Origin: Phycisphaerae bacterium
GTDB taxonomy: Bacteria; Planctomycetota; Phycisphaerae; Phycisphaerales; Phycisphaeraceae
Assembly: GCA_030425705.1 (NCBI GenBank)
Contig: JAUHZU010000003.1
Span: forward strand, 372,001-436,000
DNA length: 64,000 nucleotides
Direction: 5' to 3'
A model generated the notes under the pieces. It did not search any database. It saw only the letters and a list, made by a program, of their open reading frames with translations, and was not told the DNA's origin. The position numbers and the translations under genes were made by a program. This document shows positions 56,492 to 64,000 of this stretch, piece after piece (within the stretch, counting starts at the first letter, position 1; the number at the start of each line of letters is the position of its first letter).

Positions 56492-59400
56492 TCAGTGGCG
56501 CGATCGGCGGAATCCGAGCAGCAGGGCACCCGCCTGGATCCCCGCAAGGGTACCGGGCTCGGGCACGACCGATCCGGGGTCTGTGCCCAAGCCCCAGTTG
56601 GTGCGGACGATGTGGAGGTCTTCGTCGGCAACCAGGCCGTCGCCGTTGACATCGCCCGTGGCGGAGGCCTGGCCCCAATGCGCGAGGAGGATGTCCAGGT
56701 CGGCGATGCCGATGAAGCCGTCGCCGTTCAGGTCGCCACGCAGCTCGCTGGTCACGCGGAGCCGGCCGTCCCGATCCAAGTCGGACAGGTCCCAGTAGGT
56801 GCCGTTGCCGAGATCGGGCAACACGACGGTCGCGAACGCGCCGCTGATAGCTCCGGCCTGGATGATCTGGAACGACGTCCCTGCATCAGGCGTGTAGCCC
56901 TCGGCGAGTAGGACTTCGAGCGTGCCATCCAGGTACACATCCTGCGTCACGACGAGTTGGTCGTATTCAGGCGCGTTTGGACTACTGTTGTCGTCGCCGG
57001 CCAGATCGATGGCGAGCGTGGCCGAGCCGAGCTGGAAGTAGTCGCCCGCAATGGTGAGGATGCCTTGAGCGCTGATCGTCGCGCCGGGCGCAGAGCGGAA
57101 GCTCGCGGTGAGTGAGACGGCGTTGAGGTGGGTGTTGCCGTCGCCGTTGGCGTTCCATCCGTAAAGCCGGACCTCGACGGGGTCGCTGCTCCACGCGCCC
57201 GAGGACTGCCCCTGCACGAGGTGGCTGTTGTTGCTGCCCGCGTCAGTGGCCTGGAGGGTTGTGAGCGCTTCGCCCGCGTTGAATCCGTCGGCCGAAGTCA
57301 GGATCGCGTAATCGGTCGCCGCGTTGGTTCCATTACGCCAGATATTGAACGTGGCCGTGTCCAGCGCGGCCTCGATCCCGCTGACGGGCGCGAGGGTGTA
57401 GCCGACGTAGTCGTCGGCCGTGATGGCTTGGGCGAGCGAGTCGGCAGTGAAGCCGCGCATGTTGAACTCGTTGCCGGCGTCTGCGCTGTTACGGGGTGAG
57501 ATGCCCGCACCGTACGAGAGGCCCGGCGCGAGCAGCAGGTACTCGCTCTGCTCGCTGGTTGCCTGCAGCGGCGTGTCGTCCTGGATGCCGGTGAAGTCGA
57601 AGGTCACGGCCGTCACCACGCCGGTATCGACGCCCTGCGGCCTGGTCTGCGCGACCGCATCACCCCGTCCCGGTGCGACACGGCCCATGGCATACACGTC
57701 GCCCGTGACGTCGCCGTCGCCGGTCAGCTCGCCGCCCTGGTAGACATCGACCCAGCGCACCGTCTCGAGCGTGCCGCCATCGAGGTGGATGTGCCCGCCC
57801 TGTCCGATGCGGACCTCGTTGCGGCCGGTCAGGGTCGCGCCTTGGGTAACGGTTACCGTCCGGGTCGCGCCCGATCCACGGACCTCAAGCCCGAGCGTCG
57901 TCACATTGCCGATGACGTTGGCCGACCGAACCTGCGCGGTCGTGTTGTCGATGACGGCTGACCAGGTTCCTGCCGGTGCGCCGCTGCCCGACCAGTTGCC
58001 TGCATCCGAGAGCAGACCCGTGCCGGCGTTGCCGGTCCAGTTTCGGTAGGACACGACATAGGCGTTAGTGTTATCAAGGTCGGACTCGACCCCCTCGGCC
58101 AGTGCGATCGCGAGGAGCTGGTCGTAGACGGCCTGGTTGCCGCCAACCGCGAGATTGAGCGGGCTGGCCTCGCCGGGGTCATCGTTGAGGTTGAACAGCT
58201 CGTCGCTGCCGTTGTGGTGCCGGATCAGCTTGTAGCCGTTGCTGTGGACGATAGCCCAGATCGACCGTTGGGAGTTGGATTGCTCGCCCCCGCCCTCGTG
58301 GTGCTCGAAGATGAGGTAATCGCGTTGGCGCTGGATGCCCTCGCCGGTGAGCATCGGCGCGAGGGAGACGCCGTCCACGCCGACAGGCGCGTCGATGCCC
58401 GCGAGCGCGGCCGCGGTGGGCAGGAAGTCGGCCAGGTCGGTGTAGCGGTCGCTGGTCGAGCCGGCCGCGATCGTGCCCTCCCAGTAGGCCACGGCGGGGA
58501 CGTGGATCCCGCCCTCGTAGAGGTCGCGTTTCGTGCCGCGGTAACCGCCTGCCGCGTCGAAGAAGTTGATCGTCGCGAGGTTGGTGCTCTGCTGTGTCGG
58601 CCCGTTGTCGGAGGTGAAGAGGATCAGCGTGTTGCCGAGCACCGAGTCGCTGGTGTCCCCGTCGCCGTTGGGGTCGCGGAGGGTGTCCATGATCGCGCCG
58701 ATGCTGTCGTCCATGCGCGAGACCAGCTCGGCGTAGTTCATCTGGTGCTGGGTCCAGCCCAGCCCCTCGTACCGGTTGCTCCCGATGAAGGAGACGTCGT
58801 TGACGTTGGCGTGGGGGATGGTGAAGTTGATCTGGCTGTAGAACGGCGAACCCGAACCGGCCTGCTGCGCCAGCGCGTGCTGGGCGAGGTAGTCTGTCGC
58901 GTGGTCGGTGATGAGCTGGTGCGCGAAGGCCACGTGCGGGTCGTTCACCGTGTTACCGGTATACGCCTCGGTCGGGTCGACATCGAGCTGGTTGCTCTCC
59001 CACAGGCTGGAGGGGAAGTAGTTGTGGGCGCGGCTGTGGTCGAGGTAGCCGTAGAACGTCTCGAACCCGAGCCGGCTGGGGACGGAGTGGTGGCCATCGA
59101 CCTGCGGGTTGGTGCCCTCGCCGTCGGACTGGGGGTTGTTGCCGCCGGTCCCGCCGAAGCCGTGCTTGCCGAACAGGGAGGTGTGGTAGCCCGCCTGGAG
59201 CAGGAGGTCGGCGGTGGTGACGTCGTCGTCGGCGAAGACATCGCCGTTGATGTCCTGGTTTCGGTCGATACGGGTGTGCCCGTTGTGAAACCCCGAGAGC
59301 AGCATGGCCCGGCTCGGCGCGCAGACGGGCGCGGCGTAGGCGTTGGTGAAGTTCATCCCGCCCGCCGCCAGTGCGTCGAGGTGCGGCGTCTGGATGAGCT

Positions 59401-59563
59401 GCTGGCCGTTGAACCCGACGCTGCCGAAGCCCAGGTCATCGACAAAGATGTGGACGATATTGGGCGGGGTGCTTGGCCCGGCGTCCGCCTGCACGGTTGC
59501 GGGGACGAGGGCGGCGAGGAGCGCGGCGGTGGTGTGCAGGCACGTGGAGGCAAGACGTTTCAC
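56492..59563 (-). CDS. Secreted sulfatase with dockerin-like repeat and PEP-CTERM tail
   Basis: 1023 aa, GTG start with AAAGGA upstream. Signal peptide to about residue 26 (VPATVQADA). Type I sulfatase domain about 33-480: PNIVHIFVDDLGFG (metal Asp pair), APVCAPSRAMLLSG (C-x-P-S-R, whose Cys becomes formylglycine) and LFTSDNGPTQQS. After it comes a long beta-rich region (about 500-915), then an EF-hand-like pair (DLNGDGFIGIADLDILL and DVNGDGLVADEDLHIVR, dockerin-like) and a C-terminal VPEPGTLAGIQ...FRRSRH, a PEP-CTERM sorting signal. It probably desulfates an algal polysaccharide at the cell surface. Confidence 0.9.
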   Translation of the reverse strand: MKRLASTCLHTTAALLAALVPATVQADAGPSTPPNIVHIFVDDLGFGSVGFNGQQLIQTPHLDALAAGGMNFTNAYAAPVCAPSRAMLLSGFHNGHTRIDRNQDINGDVFADDDVTTADLLLQAGYHTSLFGKHGFGGTGGNNPQSDGEGTNPQVDGHHSVPSRLGFETFYGYLDHSRAHNYFPSSLWESNQLDVDPTEAYTGNTVNDPHVAFAHQLITDHATDYLAQHALAQQAGSGSPFYSQINFTIPHANVNDVSFIGSNRYEGLGWTQHQMNYAELVSRMDDSIGAIMDTLRDPNGDGDTSDSVLGNTLILFTSDNGPTQQSTNLATINFFDAAGGYRGTKRDLYEGGIHVPAVAYWEGTIAAGSTSDRYTDLADFLPTAAALAGIDAPVGVDGVSLAPMLTGEGIQRQRDYLIFEHHEGGGEQSNSQRSIWAIVHSNGYKLIRHHNGSDELFNLNDDPGEASPLNLAVGGNQAVYDQLLAIALAEGVESDLDNTNAYVVSYRNWTGNAGTGLLSDAGNWSGSGAPAGTWSAVIDNTTAQVRSANVIGNVTTLGLEVRGSGATRTVTVTQGATLTGRNEVRIGQGGHIHLDGGTLETVRWVDVYQGGELTGDGDVTGDVYAMGRVAPGRGDAVAQTRPQGVDTGVVTAVTFDFTGIQDDTPLQATSEQSEYLLLAPGLSYGAGISPRNSADAGNEFNMRGFTADSLAQAITADDYVGYTLAPVSGIEAALDTATFNIWRNGTNAATDYAILTSADGFNAGEALTTLQATDAGSNNSHLVQGQSSGAWSSDPVEVRLYGWNANGDGNTHLNAVSLTASFRSAPGATISAQGILTIAGDYFQLGSATLAIDLAGDDNSSPNAPEYDQLVVTQDVYLDGTLEVLLAEGYTPDAGTSFQIIQAGAISGAFATVVLPDLGNGTYWDLSDLDRDGRLRVTSELRGDLNGDGFIGIADLDILLAHWGQASATGDVNGDGLVADEDLHIVRTNWGLGTDPGSVVPEPGTLAGIQAGALLLGFRRSRH

Positions 59564-59659
59564 ACGTCGTCCTTTCTTTCGGGCGGGCGTGGCACAGCCG
59601 TGGGCAAGAAGTATGCCACCGCCGGCTGTGCCTGGGGTATCGCTACGGGCTTCTTGGGC

Positions 59660-60472
59660 TTAGTACTCGAAGCCGACGGTCTCGTTCGCGTTGCGCTTGA
59701 TCATGCGGACATGTTCGCCGCGCGCCTCGCCGCCGTTGATACCAGCGTTCGCGAAGTCGAAGAGCTCGTCGTCCTGGATCGAGGTGTTGCCGAGCCGGGT
59801 GGTCTCGACGACGGTGTCCTTGCGGAACTCGGCGTGGCCGTCGTTGTAGACGACGCCGCCTTCCCATTGATCGGCGTTCCAGATGCTGAACGATTCGCCG
59901 GAGCTGACCGCGGCGTTGCGGTCGCTGAAGACCGGCGTCTGGCTGCTGACGTCGTCGCGCCAGGCCTGTGCGGCGCTGTTGCCCAGGACCTGGTCTGACA
60001 CGCTGATGCTCCCACCCAGGTCGAGCACGGCGTACGAGATGTTGATGTGCCGCAGGTTGGGGTCGCCGCCGGCCGGGCTCCAGACCGCCTTGCCTTCGCC
60101 GTTCTCGCCGGGGCTGAAGATGTGGTCTTCGGTGAGGATGCCGCTGGCCATCATCTCGATGTAGCGGGGGACGACATAGCTGCCGTTGTGGCCGGGCGCG
60201 GCGGTGAAGACGATGCCGCTGCCGTAGCTGCCGTTGATCTCATCGCGGTGCTTGACCGCGCCCTTGCTGTCGTAGCCGGGGTACCAGGTCTTGTTGTCCT
60301 GGCCGTGGATCAGCGCGGCCTGGTGGAGCGTGCGGAGGTTGACGGTGTTCTGCTGCTGGCGTGCGGCCTTGCGTGCGGCGCCGAGGGCGGGCAGCAGGAT
60401 TGCGATCAGCAGCGCGATGATCGAGATGACCACGAGCAGTTCGATGAGGGTAAAGGCGTTACGGCGTTGCAT
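59660..60472 (-). CDS. Prepilin-like protein, planctomycete type (DUF1559-like)
   Basis: 270 aa. Class III-like prepilin signal [20 protein letters not shown] (residues about 3-22), cleaved before Phe by a prepilin peptidase, then the long N-terminal helix and a globular domain with [20 protein letters not shown] and [14 protein letters not shown] near the end, similar to the short D-G motif of this family. Such proteins are abundant in Planctomycetes and often lie beside sulfatases. They are probably assembled into, or secreted with, type II-like pseudopili. GGAG precedes the ATG at 60472. Confidence 0.85.
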   Translation of the reverse strand: MQRRNAFTLIELLVVISIIALLIAILLPALGAARKAARQQQNTVNLRTLHQAALIHGQDNKTWYPGYDSKGAVKHRDEINGSYGSGIVFTAAPGHNGSYVVPRYIEMMASGILTEDHIFSPGENGEGKAVWSPAGGDPNLRHINISYAVLDLGGSISVSDQVLGNSAAQAWRDDVSSQTPVFSDRNAAVSSGESFSIWNADQWEGGVVYNDGHAEFRKDTVVETTRLGNTSIQDDELFDFANAGINGGEARGEHVRMIKRNANETVGFEY

Positions 60473-60581
60473 TACAGACTCCGTGGGGTGCGGCGGTGGG
60501 GGAGTGGAGGGGTCGGCCAACCACGCATGGCCGAGAAAGCCCCGCGGCGTATCGCTACGCCCCGAGGTGAAGGAGGGTTGT

Positions 60582-61274
60582 TTAGCCACGCCGGCGGCGG
60601 AGCATCGCCAGGCCACCCAGCCCAAGCAGGGCCAGCGAGCCGGGCTCGGGCACGGTGCCGTTGAGCGAGAAGTTGTCGACGGCGACGTTGTTGCCGGAGC
60701 TTGCGTTGCTGCTCGCCGTGAAGCGGAGGGTGTAGGTGCTGCCGTTGGTCAGCGCGACGTCGGCGAAGTCCGCGACGATCCCGGTACCGATGTTGCTGGC
60801 TACGTCTGCGGTGCCCAGCGGACCGATCTGAACGGTCGAGAGGGTCGCGAGGGAACCGTCGAGGATCGAGACATCAAAGATGCCGCTGTCGGGGTGCGCT
60901 GCGACCTGATTGACCCCGCCGCCGCTGGTGAACTGGTAGTCGAACGTCAGGTCTTCGAGGGTCACCCCGTCGGCGGTTGCCATGAAGGTGATGTCGATGG
61001 TCCAGGGGCCGGCGGTGTCGATGTTGCGGGCGACTGAGAGGCGGTCCGCGTTCTGGGTCGCGCCGTCCTGCTGGACGGTTGCACCTGTCGACAGGGCGAT
61101 TGTGCTGCCGGGGTCCGACACACCGTTGGTGCTCCAGGAGATGCCGGTAAAGGACGTTGCGCCGTCGGTTGAGCCGTGGGCGTCGAAATCCGAAGACAGG
61201 ATCGAGGCGGCGTGGGTGCTCCCCGCGGCCAGGCAGGCCGCCGCGAGCATCAGAGAAGTCGTTGAGAGATTCAT
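60582..61274 (-). CDS. PEP-CTERM sorting-domain surface protein
   Basis: 230 aa. Signal peptide ([16 protein letters not shown]), a beta-rich lectin-like middle ([19 protein letters not shown]), and a C-terminal [20 protein letters not shown] followed by a basic tail: the PEP-CTERM signal recognised by an exosortase. The exosortase itself is not in this window. Strong ribosome site GGAGG. It stands between the anti-sigma factor and prepilin genes on the same strand, consistent with a co-regulated surface programme. Confidence 0.85.
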   Translation of the reverse strand: MNLSTTSLMLAAACLAAGSTHAASILSSDFDAHGSTDGATSFTGISWSTNGVSDPGSTIALSTGATVQQDGATQNADRLSVARNIDTAGPWTIDITFMATADGVTLEDLTFDYQFTSGGGVNQVAAHPDSGIFDVSILDGSLATLSTVQIGPLGTADVASNIGTGIVADFADVALTNGSTYTLRFTASSNASSGNNVAVDNFSLNGTVPEPGSLALLGLGGLAMLRRRRG

Positions 61275-61341
61275 GGGGCATTCCTCCGTAGAGTTGAAAA
61301 AAGGGCAGGGCAACATCACCCGCCATATCAGTTGAGTAGGT

Positions 61342-62922
61342 TCATCCGCCCGGGTCGGCGGCGACAAGGATGCGCAGCTGGTCGAGACCGGTCGAGGTCT
61401 CCAGGCGGATCGTGAGGGTCTTGCGGTCGGGGCTCAACTCGATCGCGTCTTGCAACTCGTTCAGCCCACCGTGTTCACGCCCCTCCAATCCACGAGTCAG
61501 GTCCGAGGGGTCGGGATACAGCACACGGCTGTGCCGGAAGAGGCGGTCGCTCGCCGTGAGTCGGCGGTCGTCCGTGATAATGCCCACGACCGGGCGGTCG
61601 AAGTGGATCACGCCACGCACACCCGCAAGCTCCATGGGCACGCCGACCCGGTCGTAGTGCAGCAGGTACGAATCGACCACCTGACCGGCCGAGAGGGTCG
61701 GCAGGTTGCCGCCTTGTGGGAAGAACCGGTCGTGCAGGCCGGGCTCGGCCACGTCACAGACCAGGGCTTGCTCCAGTTCGATCCCGCGTGATTCGGGGAG
61801 CAGGTAGAACCTGCCGTCCGACTCGATCGCGCCTTGCCGCAGCGAGCGGGGCGTCTCGTAGAGGTAGGTCAGGTCGCCCTCCACCTCGACCGCACGGACG
61901 GCCTGCTCCCAGCTTTGAGCAAATCGCTCACGAGGGATCGGTATCGGTTCAAGCCGGCTCTGACCGGACAGGATCCGTCCCGCTTCGCCGGCGGAGAGGG
62001 TGTTGACCGATCGGCCGTTCATCAGGCTGGCCTGGAGCTGCCCCGCCATCACCAGCAGGTCCACCGATCGGCCGTCGCCGGCATCGATCCCGAAGGCCGC
62101 CCCCCGGCCCGAGAGCAGGCCGGCCGGGGTCTCCAGCGAGAAGCCTTCACCGGATACCTCGGGCACCTCGGCCGAGAGCGCGCCGCGGACCAGCGTCACA
62201 CGCGACGCCGAGTCGATCCGGAACTCGGCGGGCCCGCGCACGATCAGCCGCGTGCCGTCGGCCATCGCGATCTGCGCGTGCCCGTTGCTCAGCTTGTAGA
62301 CCCCTGGCGACATCGACCCGGTCAGTTCGGGGTGGTGGTCGCCCAGCCACTGGGCCTGCCGCGATGCCAGCAGCCGAGCCGGGGCCGACGTGACGCTGGG
62401 CCGGGGCGTCGGATCGTCCTGCTGAACGACCGGCCCGGGTGTTTGGGTGGGGGGCGTCCCGCCATGGCCCCACCCGATCCAAGCGATCAGCAGGACCGCC
62501 GCCGCGAGCCCAAGCCAGGCGGCCGTCTTCGGCCAGCCGGGGTGGTCGTTTTGTTGCCCGGCGAGAGCGGCCATCCGCCTTGCCTCGGCCTGTCGATCCC
62601 GGAGTTGCATGCGCTGGCGACGCTTGAACTCATCGCTGAGATCGATCAGGTCGACCTCGCCCGCCTGCTCCTCGATCTGCGCGAGCTCGTCGAGGATCGA
62701 CTCGGCATCCACCTCTTCGTGGCTGGATTGGAGCAGGTCCCGCAGCACGAATCGTTCCTGGCTGTAGGCGGCGAAGAGGGTTCGCGCCTCCGCGTGCTCG
62801 CGGAGCAGCGCGTTGAACTCCACGACCTCCGCGTCGTCCAGCAGGTTGTCCAGGTAGCGGAAGATCAGCAAGAGCAGCCGGCTCCGCTGTTCGGGTGTCA
62901 TTGTGTCTTGCGGCTCAGGCAT
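61342..62922 (-). CDS. FecR-domain transmembrane anti-sigma regulator
   Basis: 526 aa. A cytoplasmic N-terminal helical part (RLLLLIFRYLDNLLDDAE...) is the probable sigma-binding domain. One membrane span (AAWLGLAAAVLLIAWIGW, about 134-151) is followed by a periplasmic FecR domain (about 210-320, VTLVRGALSAEVPEVSGEGF, then ETPAGLLSGRGAAFGID). The remaining ~200 residues contain further beta-rich, uncharacterised sequence (LHYDRVGVPMELAGVRGVIH). Overlaps the sigma gene by 8 bp, so the two are co-translated: a textbook ECF sigma / FecR pair. In Planctomycetes the C-terminal half is commonly a carbohydrate-binding or LamG-like part; I cannot confirm that here. Confidence 0.87.
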   Translation of the reverse strand: MPEPQDTMTPEQRSRLLLLIFRYLDNLLDDAEVVEFNALLREHAEARTLFAAYSQERFVLRDLLQSSHEEVDAESILDELAQIEEQAGEVDLIDLSDEFKRRQRMQLRDRQAEARRMAALAGQQNDHPGWPKTAAWLGLAAAVLLIAWIGWGHGGTPPTQTPGPVVQQDDPTPRPSVTSAPARLLASRQAQWLGDHHPELTGSMSPGVYKLSNGHAQIAMADGTRLIVRGPAEFRIDSASRVTLVRGALSAEVPEVSGEGFSLETPAGLLSGRGAAFGIDAGDGRSVDLLVMAGQLQASLMNGRSVNTLSAGEAGRILSGQSRLEPIPIPRERFAQSWEQAVRAVEVEGDLTYLYETPRSLRQGAIESDGRFYLLPESRGIELEQALVCDVAEPGLHDRFFPQGGNLPTLSAGQVVDSYLLHYDRVGVPMELAGVRGVIHFDRPVVGIITDDRRLTASDRLFRHSRVLYPDPSDLTRGLEGREHGGLNELQDAIELSPDRKTLTIRLETSTGLDQLRILVAADPGG

Positions 62923-63469
62923 CGGACGGCCCTCCCCCCGGCAGCCGGTGTGAAGCCGCCTGGCGGCGTTGCTGGATGCACCGGTGCAGCGCCTTGTGGA
63001 CGCGCGACACAGCGATGTAGGTCGTGTTCAGCTTTCGGCCGAGCTTTTCGGCAAGCCGTTGGCCGGTCAGCCCGTCGACATAACGGTGCTTGACCAGTTG
63101 CTGCGCCCCGGGGCTGAGCATCTTGACGCAGGCACGGAGCGCGGCAAGCACCTCATCCGCCGGCCCGGTGGACTCCTGCTGCACCCAGTGCGGCTCGAGC
63201 GCGTCAAGCACGTCCGCGTCCAGCAGACAGGCGTGGTTGCGGCGGTTTCGGCTGAGCTCCAGCGCACGGAACCGGCAGGCGCGGCGGAGCCAGCCCATGA
63301 GGTGGGCTTCGCTCTGGATCTCGTCGGCCTTCGCGATCGCCGCGACCGTGATGTCCTGGAAAATGTCTTCCGCGGCGTGCTCGTCCCGCAGGATGACCAT
63401 GGCATACGCGAGCAGCCGGGCCCGCTCCCGCATGGTCAGTCGGATGATGGATTCGGTCGTGACGGCCAA
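62915..63469 (-). CDS. ECF RNA polymerase sigma factor (planctomycete-type)
   Basis: 184 aa. Sigma region 2 has ILRDEHAAEDIFQDITVAAI (about residues 27-46) and LMGWLRRACRFRALELSRN. Region 4 has LSPGAQQLVKHRYVDGLTGQ and a helix-turn-helix with NTTYIAVSRVHKALHRC. Starts at TTG 63469 with AAGGAG 6 nt upstream; a later ATG (63433) would remove the first helix. It heads the cluster FecR regulator, PEP-CTERM protein, prepilin and sulfatase, which it plausibly directs. Confidence 0.88.
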   Translation of the reverse strand: MAVTTESIIRLTMRERARLLAYAMVILRDEHAAEDIFQDITVAAIAKADEIQSEAHLMGWLRRACRFRALELSRNRRNHACLLDADVLDALEPHWVQQESTGPADEVLAALRACVKMLSPGAQQLVKHRYVDGLTGQRLAEKLGRKLNTTYIAVSRVHKALHRCIQQRRQAASHRLPGGGPSDA

Positions 63470-63650
63470 GAGCGGCTCCTTCTATATGCACCTGCGCAGG
63501 GGTGAGGTTTCTATACAGGGATAGACAGAAAAAGTGAGGTTATGGGCGATGGTTCCATAAGCATATGCCTCGATGGCACTTAGAAACACATCTCACGCCA
63601 ATGCGGATTCGGTCATAGCCTGTGCGTGTGCTGCGAAACCGGCGCAGGGG
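63470..63650. promoter_or_regulatory. Upstream region of the ECF cluster
   Basis: Contains TTATGG (about 63540) and CCATAA (about 63555), an imperfect dyad, and on the minus strand a TATAGA-type hexamer near 63508-63515. This is the likely site of sigma autoregulation. No gene seen. Confidence 0.35.
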
Positions 63651-64000
63651 CTAACCAGCAAACAAGACGCCACGGTCCAGGCAATCGGCGAGCTCGCGAT
63701 AGACGTCGAGCAGCGCCGCGGGCGAAGGGGGGGCGGAGAAGCGCCGACCGATCGCGCTGGCGAGGGTGCCGCGGTCGAGCATCCGTTCCAGCGTCGGTGA
63801 CCAGACCGGGTGGCCGGGCATCAGTTCGCTATACAGCTTGGACCAGAGGTCCGCGGCCCAGACCGGGCCCGAAGAGATGCCGAAAGCACTCAGCAACTCG
63901 CGGTTGTGGATGCGCGTGTGCTCCGCGTCGCGGATGGTATCGAGCAGGACGGCGTGCAGGGCCTCGGTCTCGACCTGCTGCTGCTCAGCGTAGCTGCACC
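63651..64000 (-). CDS. C-terminal part of a protein resembling carboxylate-amine ligases (partial, right edge)
   Basis: Minus-strand frame open from the window edge to the stop at 63651-63653, giving 115 residues of a longer protein. It contains LLDTIRDAEHTRIHNRELL, then PTLERMLDRGTLASAIGRRF and ALLDVYRELADCLDRGVLF at the end. The pattern of an acidic helix, RGTLAxRI-like segment and VYRxLxDCLxxGxxF end recalls glutamate-cysteine-ligase-like (GCS2/YbdK) carboxylate-amine ligases. The N-terminal catalytic part is outside the window, so this is a weak call. Confidence 0.5.
   Translation of the reverse strand, partial: CSYAEQQQVETEALHAVLLDTIRDAEHTRIHNRELLSAFGISSGPVWAADLWSKLYSELMPGHPVWSPTLERMLDRGTLASAIGRRFSAPPSPAALLDVYRELADCLDRGVLFAG

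Overview
The window comes from a high-GC bacterium, most likely a planctomycete of the class Phycisphaerae. This is inferred from gene content, not from a phylogenetic marker. The evidence is an ECF sigma factor / FecR / PEP-CTERM / prepilin-like / sulfatase cluster; PEP-CTERM sorting tails; many lipoproteins; an SthA-type oxidoreductase; a Mg-type HemB; a four-helix-bundle (23S IVP family) gene; and a residual division cluster (rsmH, ftsL-like, ftsI) embedded in unrelated genes. Third-position G/C is very high, so long antisense open frames are common and were discarded.

Layout. 1-5.9 kb: edge of a membrane protein (-), miaB (+), a SpoIIE-type phosphatase (-), M19 dipeptidase and GH130 (+, translationally coupled). 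5.5-15.2 kb: small exported protein, sthA, manA (-); exported protein and ispG (+); two lipoproteins (-); nitrilase-family enzyme and GDSL esterase (+). 15.2-24 kb: a fused iron-type ABC permease, then accessory small genes, including an AT-rich orphan lipoprotein, a DUF1801 protein, a methyltransferase, a FloA-like stub, an AT-rich orphan and a G-rich low-complexity tract. 24-31 kb: DAO-type oxidoreductase, TIM-barrel isomerase, an apparently inserted four-helix-bundle gene between inverted repeats, an MFS-acyltransferase fusion, a CpsB-type PHP phosphatase, cinA and, divergently, folD. 31-36 kb: hypothetical protein plus lipoprotein, an eboE-eboC pair, hemB and a cysteine-less FmdB-like protein. 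36-41 kb: three tandem SPFH (HflK/HflC-type) genes. 41-50 kb: a GNAT/tyrosine-phosphatase fusion, fabI, ispH with a glycosyltransferase 9 gene, an RpoD-type sigma factor, a membrane SpoIIE phosphatase, a metallopeptidase-like protein and gcvT. 50-55 kb: rsmH, LysM protein, ftsL-like and ftsI (-), with hslV divergent. 55-56.5 kb: tRNA-Leu(CAG) with a decayed integrase. 56.5-63.5 kb: the sulfatase to ECF sigma cluster, all on the minus strand. The right edge holds a partial gene.

Two themes stand out. First, at least a dozen transcription-unit heads carry a TANNNT hexamer 5-8 nt before the start codon, which puts the predicted +1 on or next to the ATG; this suggests frequent leaderless transcription. 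Second, the window has several unusual architectures: the GNAT-phosphatase fusion, the triple SPFH operon whose first member has a polytopic N-terminus, a stand-alone FloA N-terminal module, and a four-helix-bundle gene whose flanking repeat now encodes the end of its neighbour. No CRISPR array, rRNA, intact transposase or riboswitch was seen.
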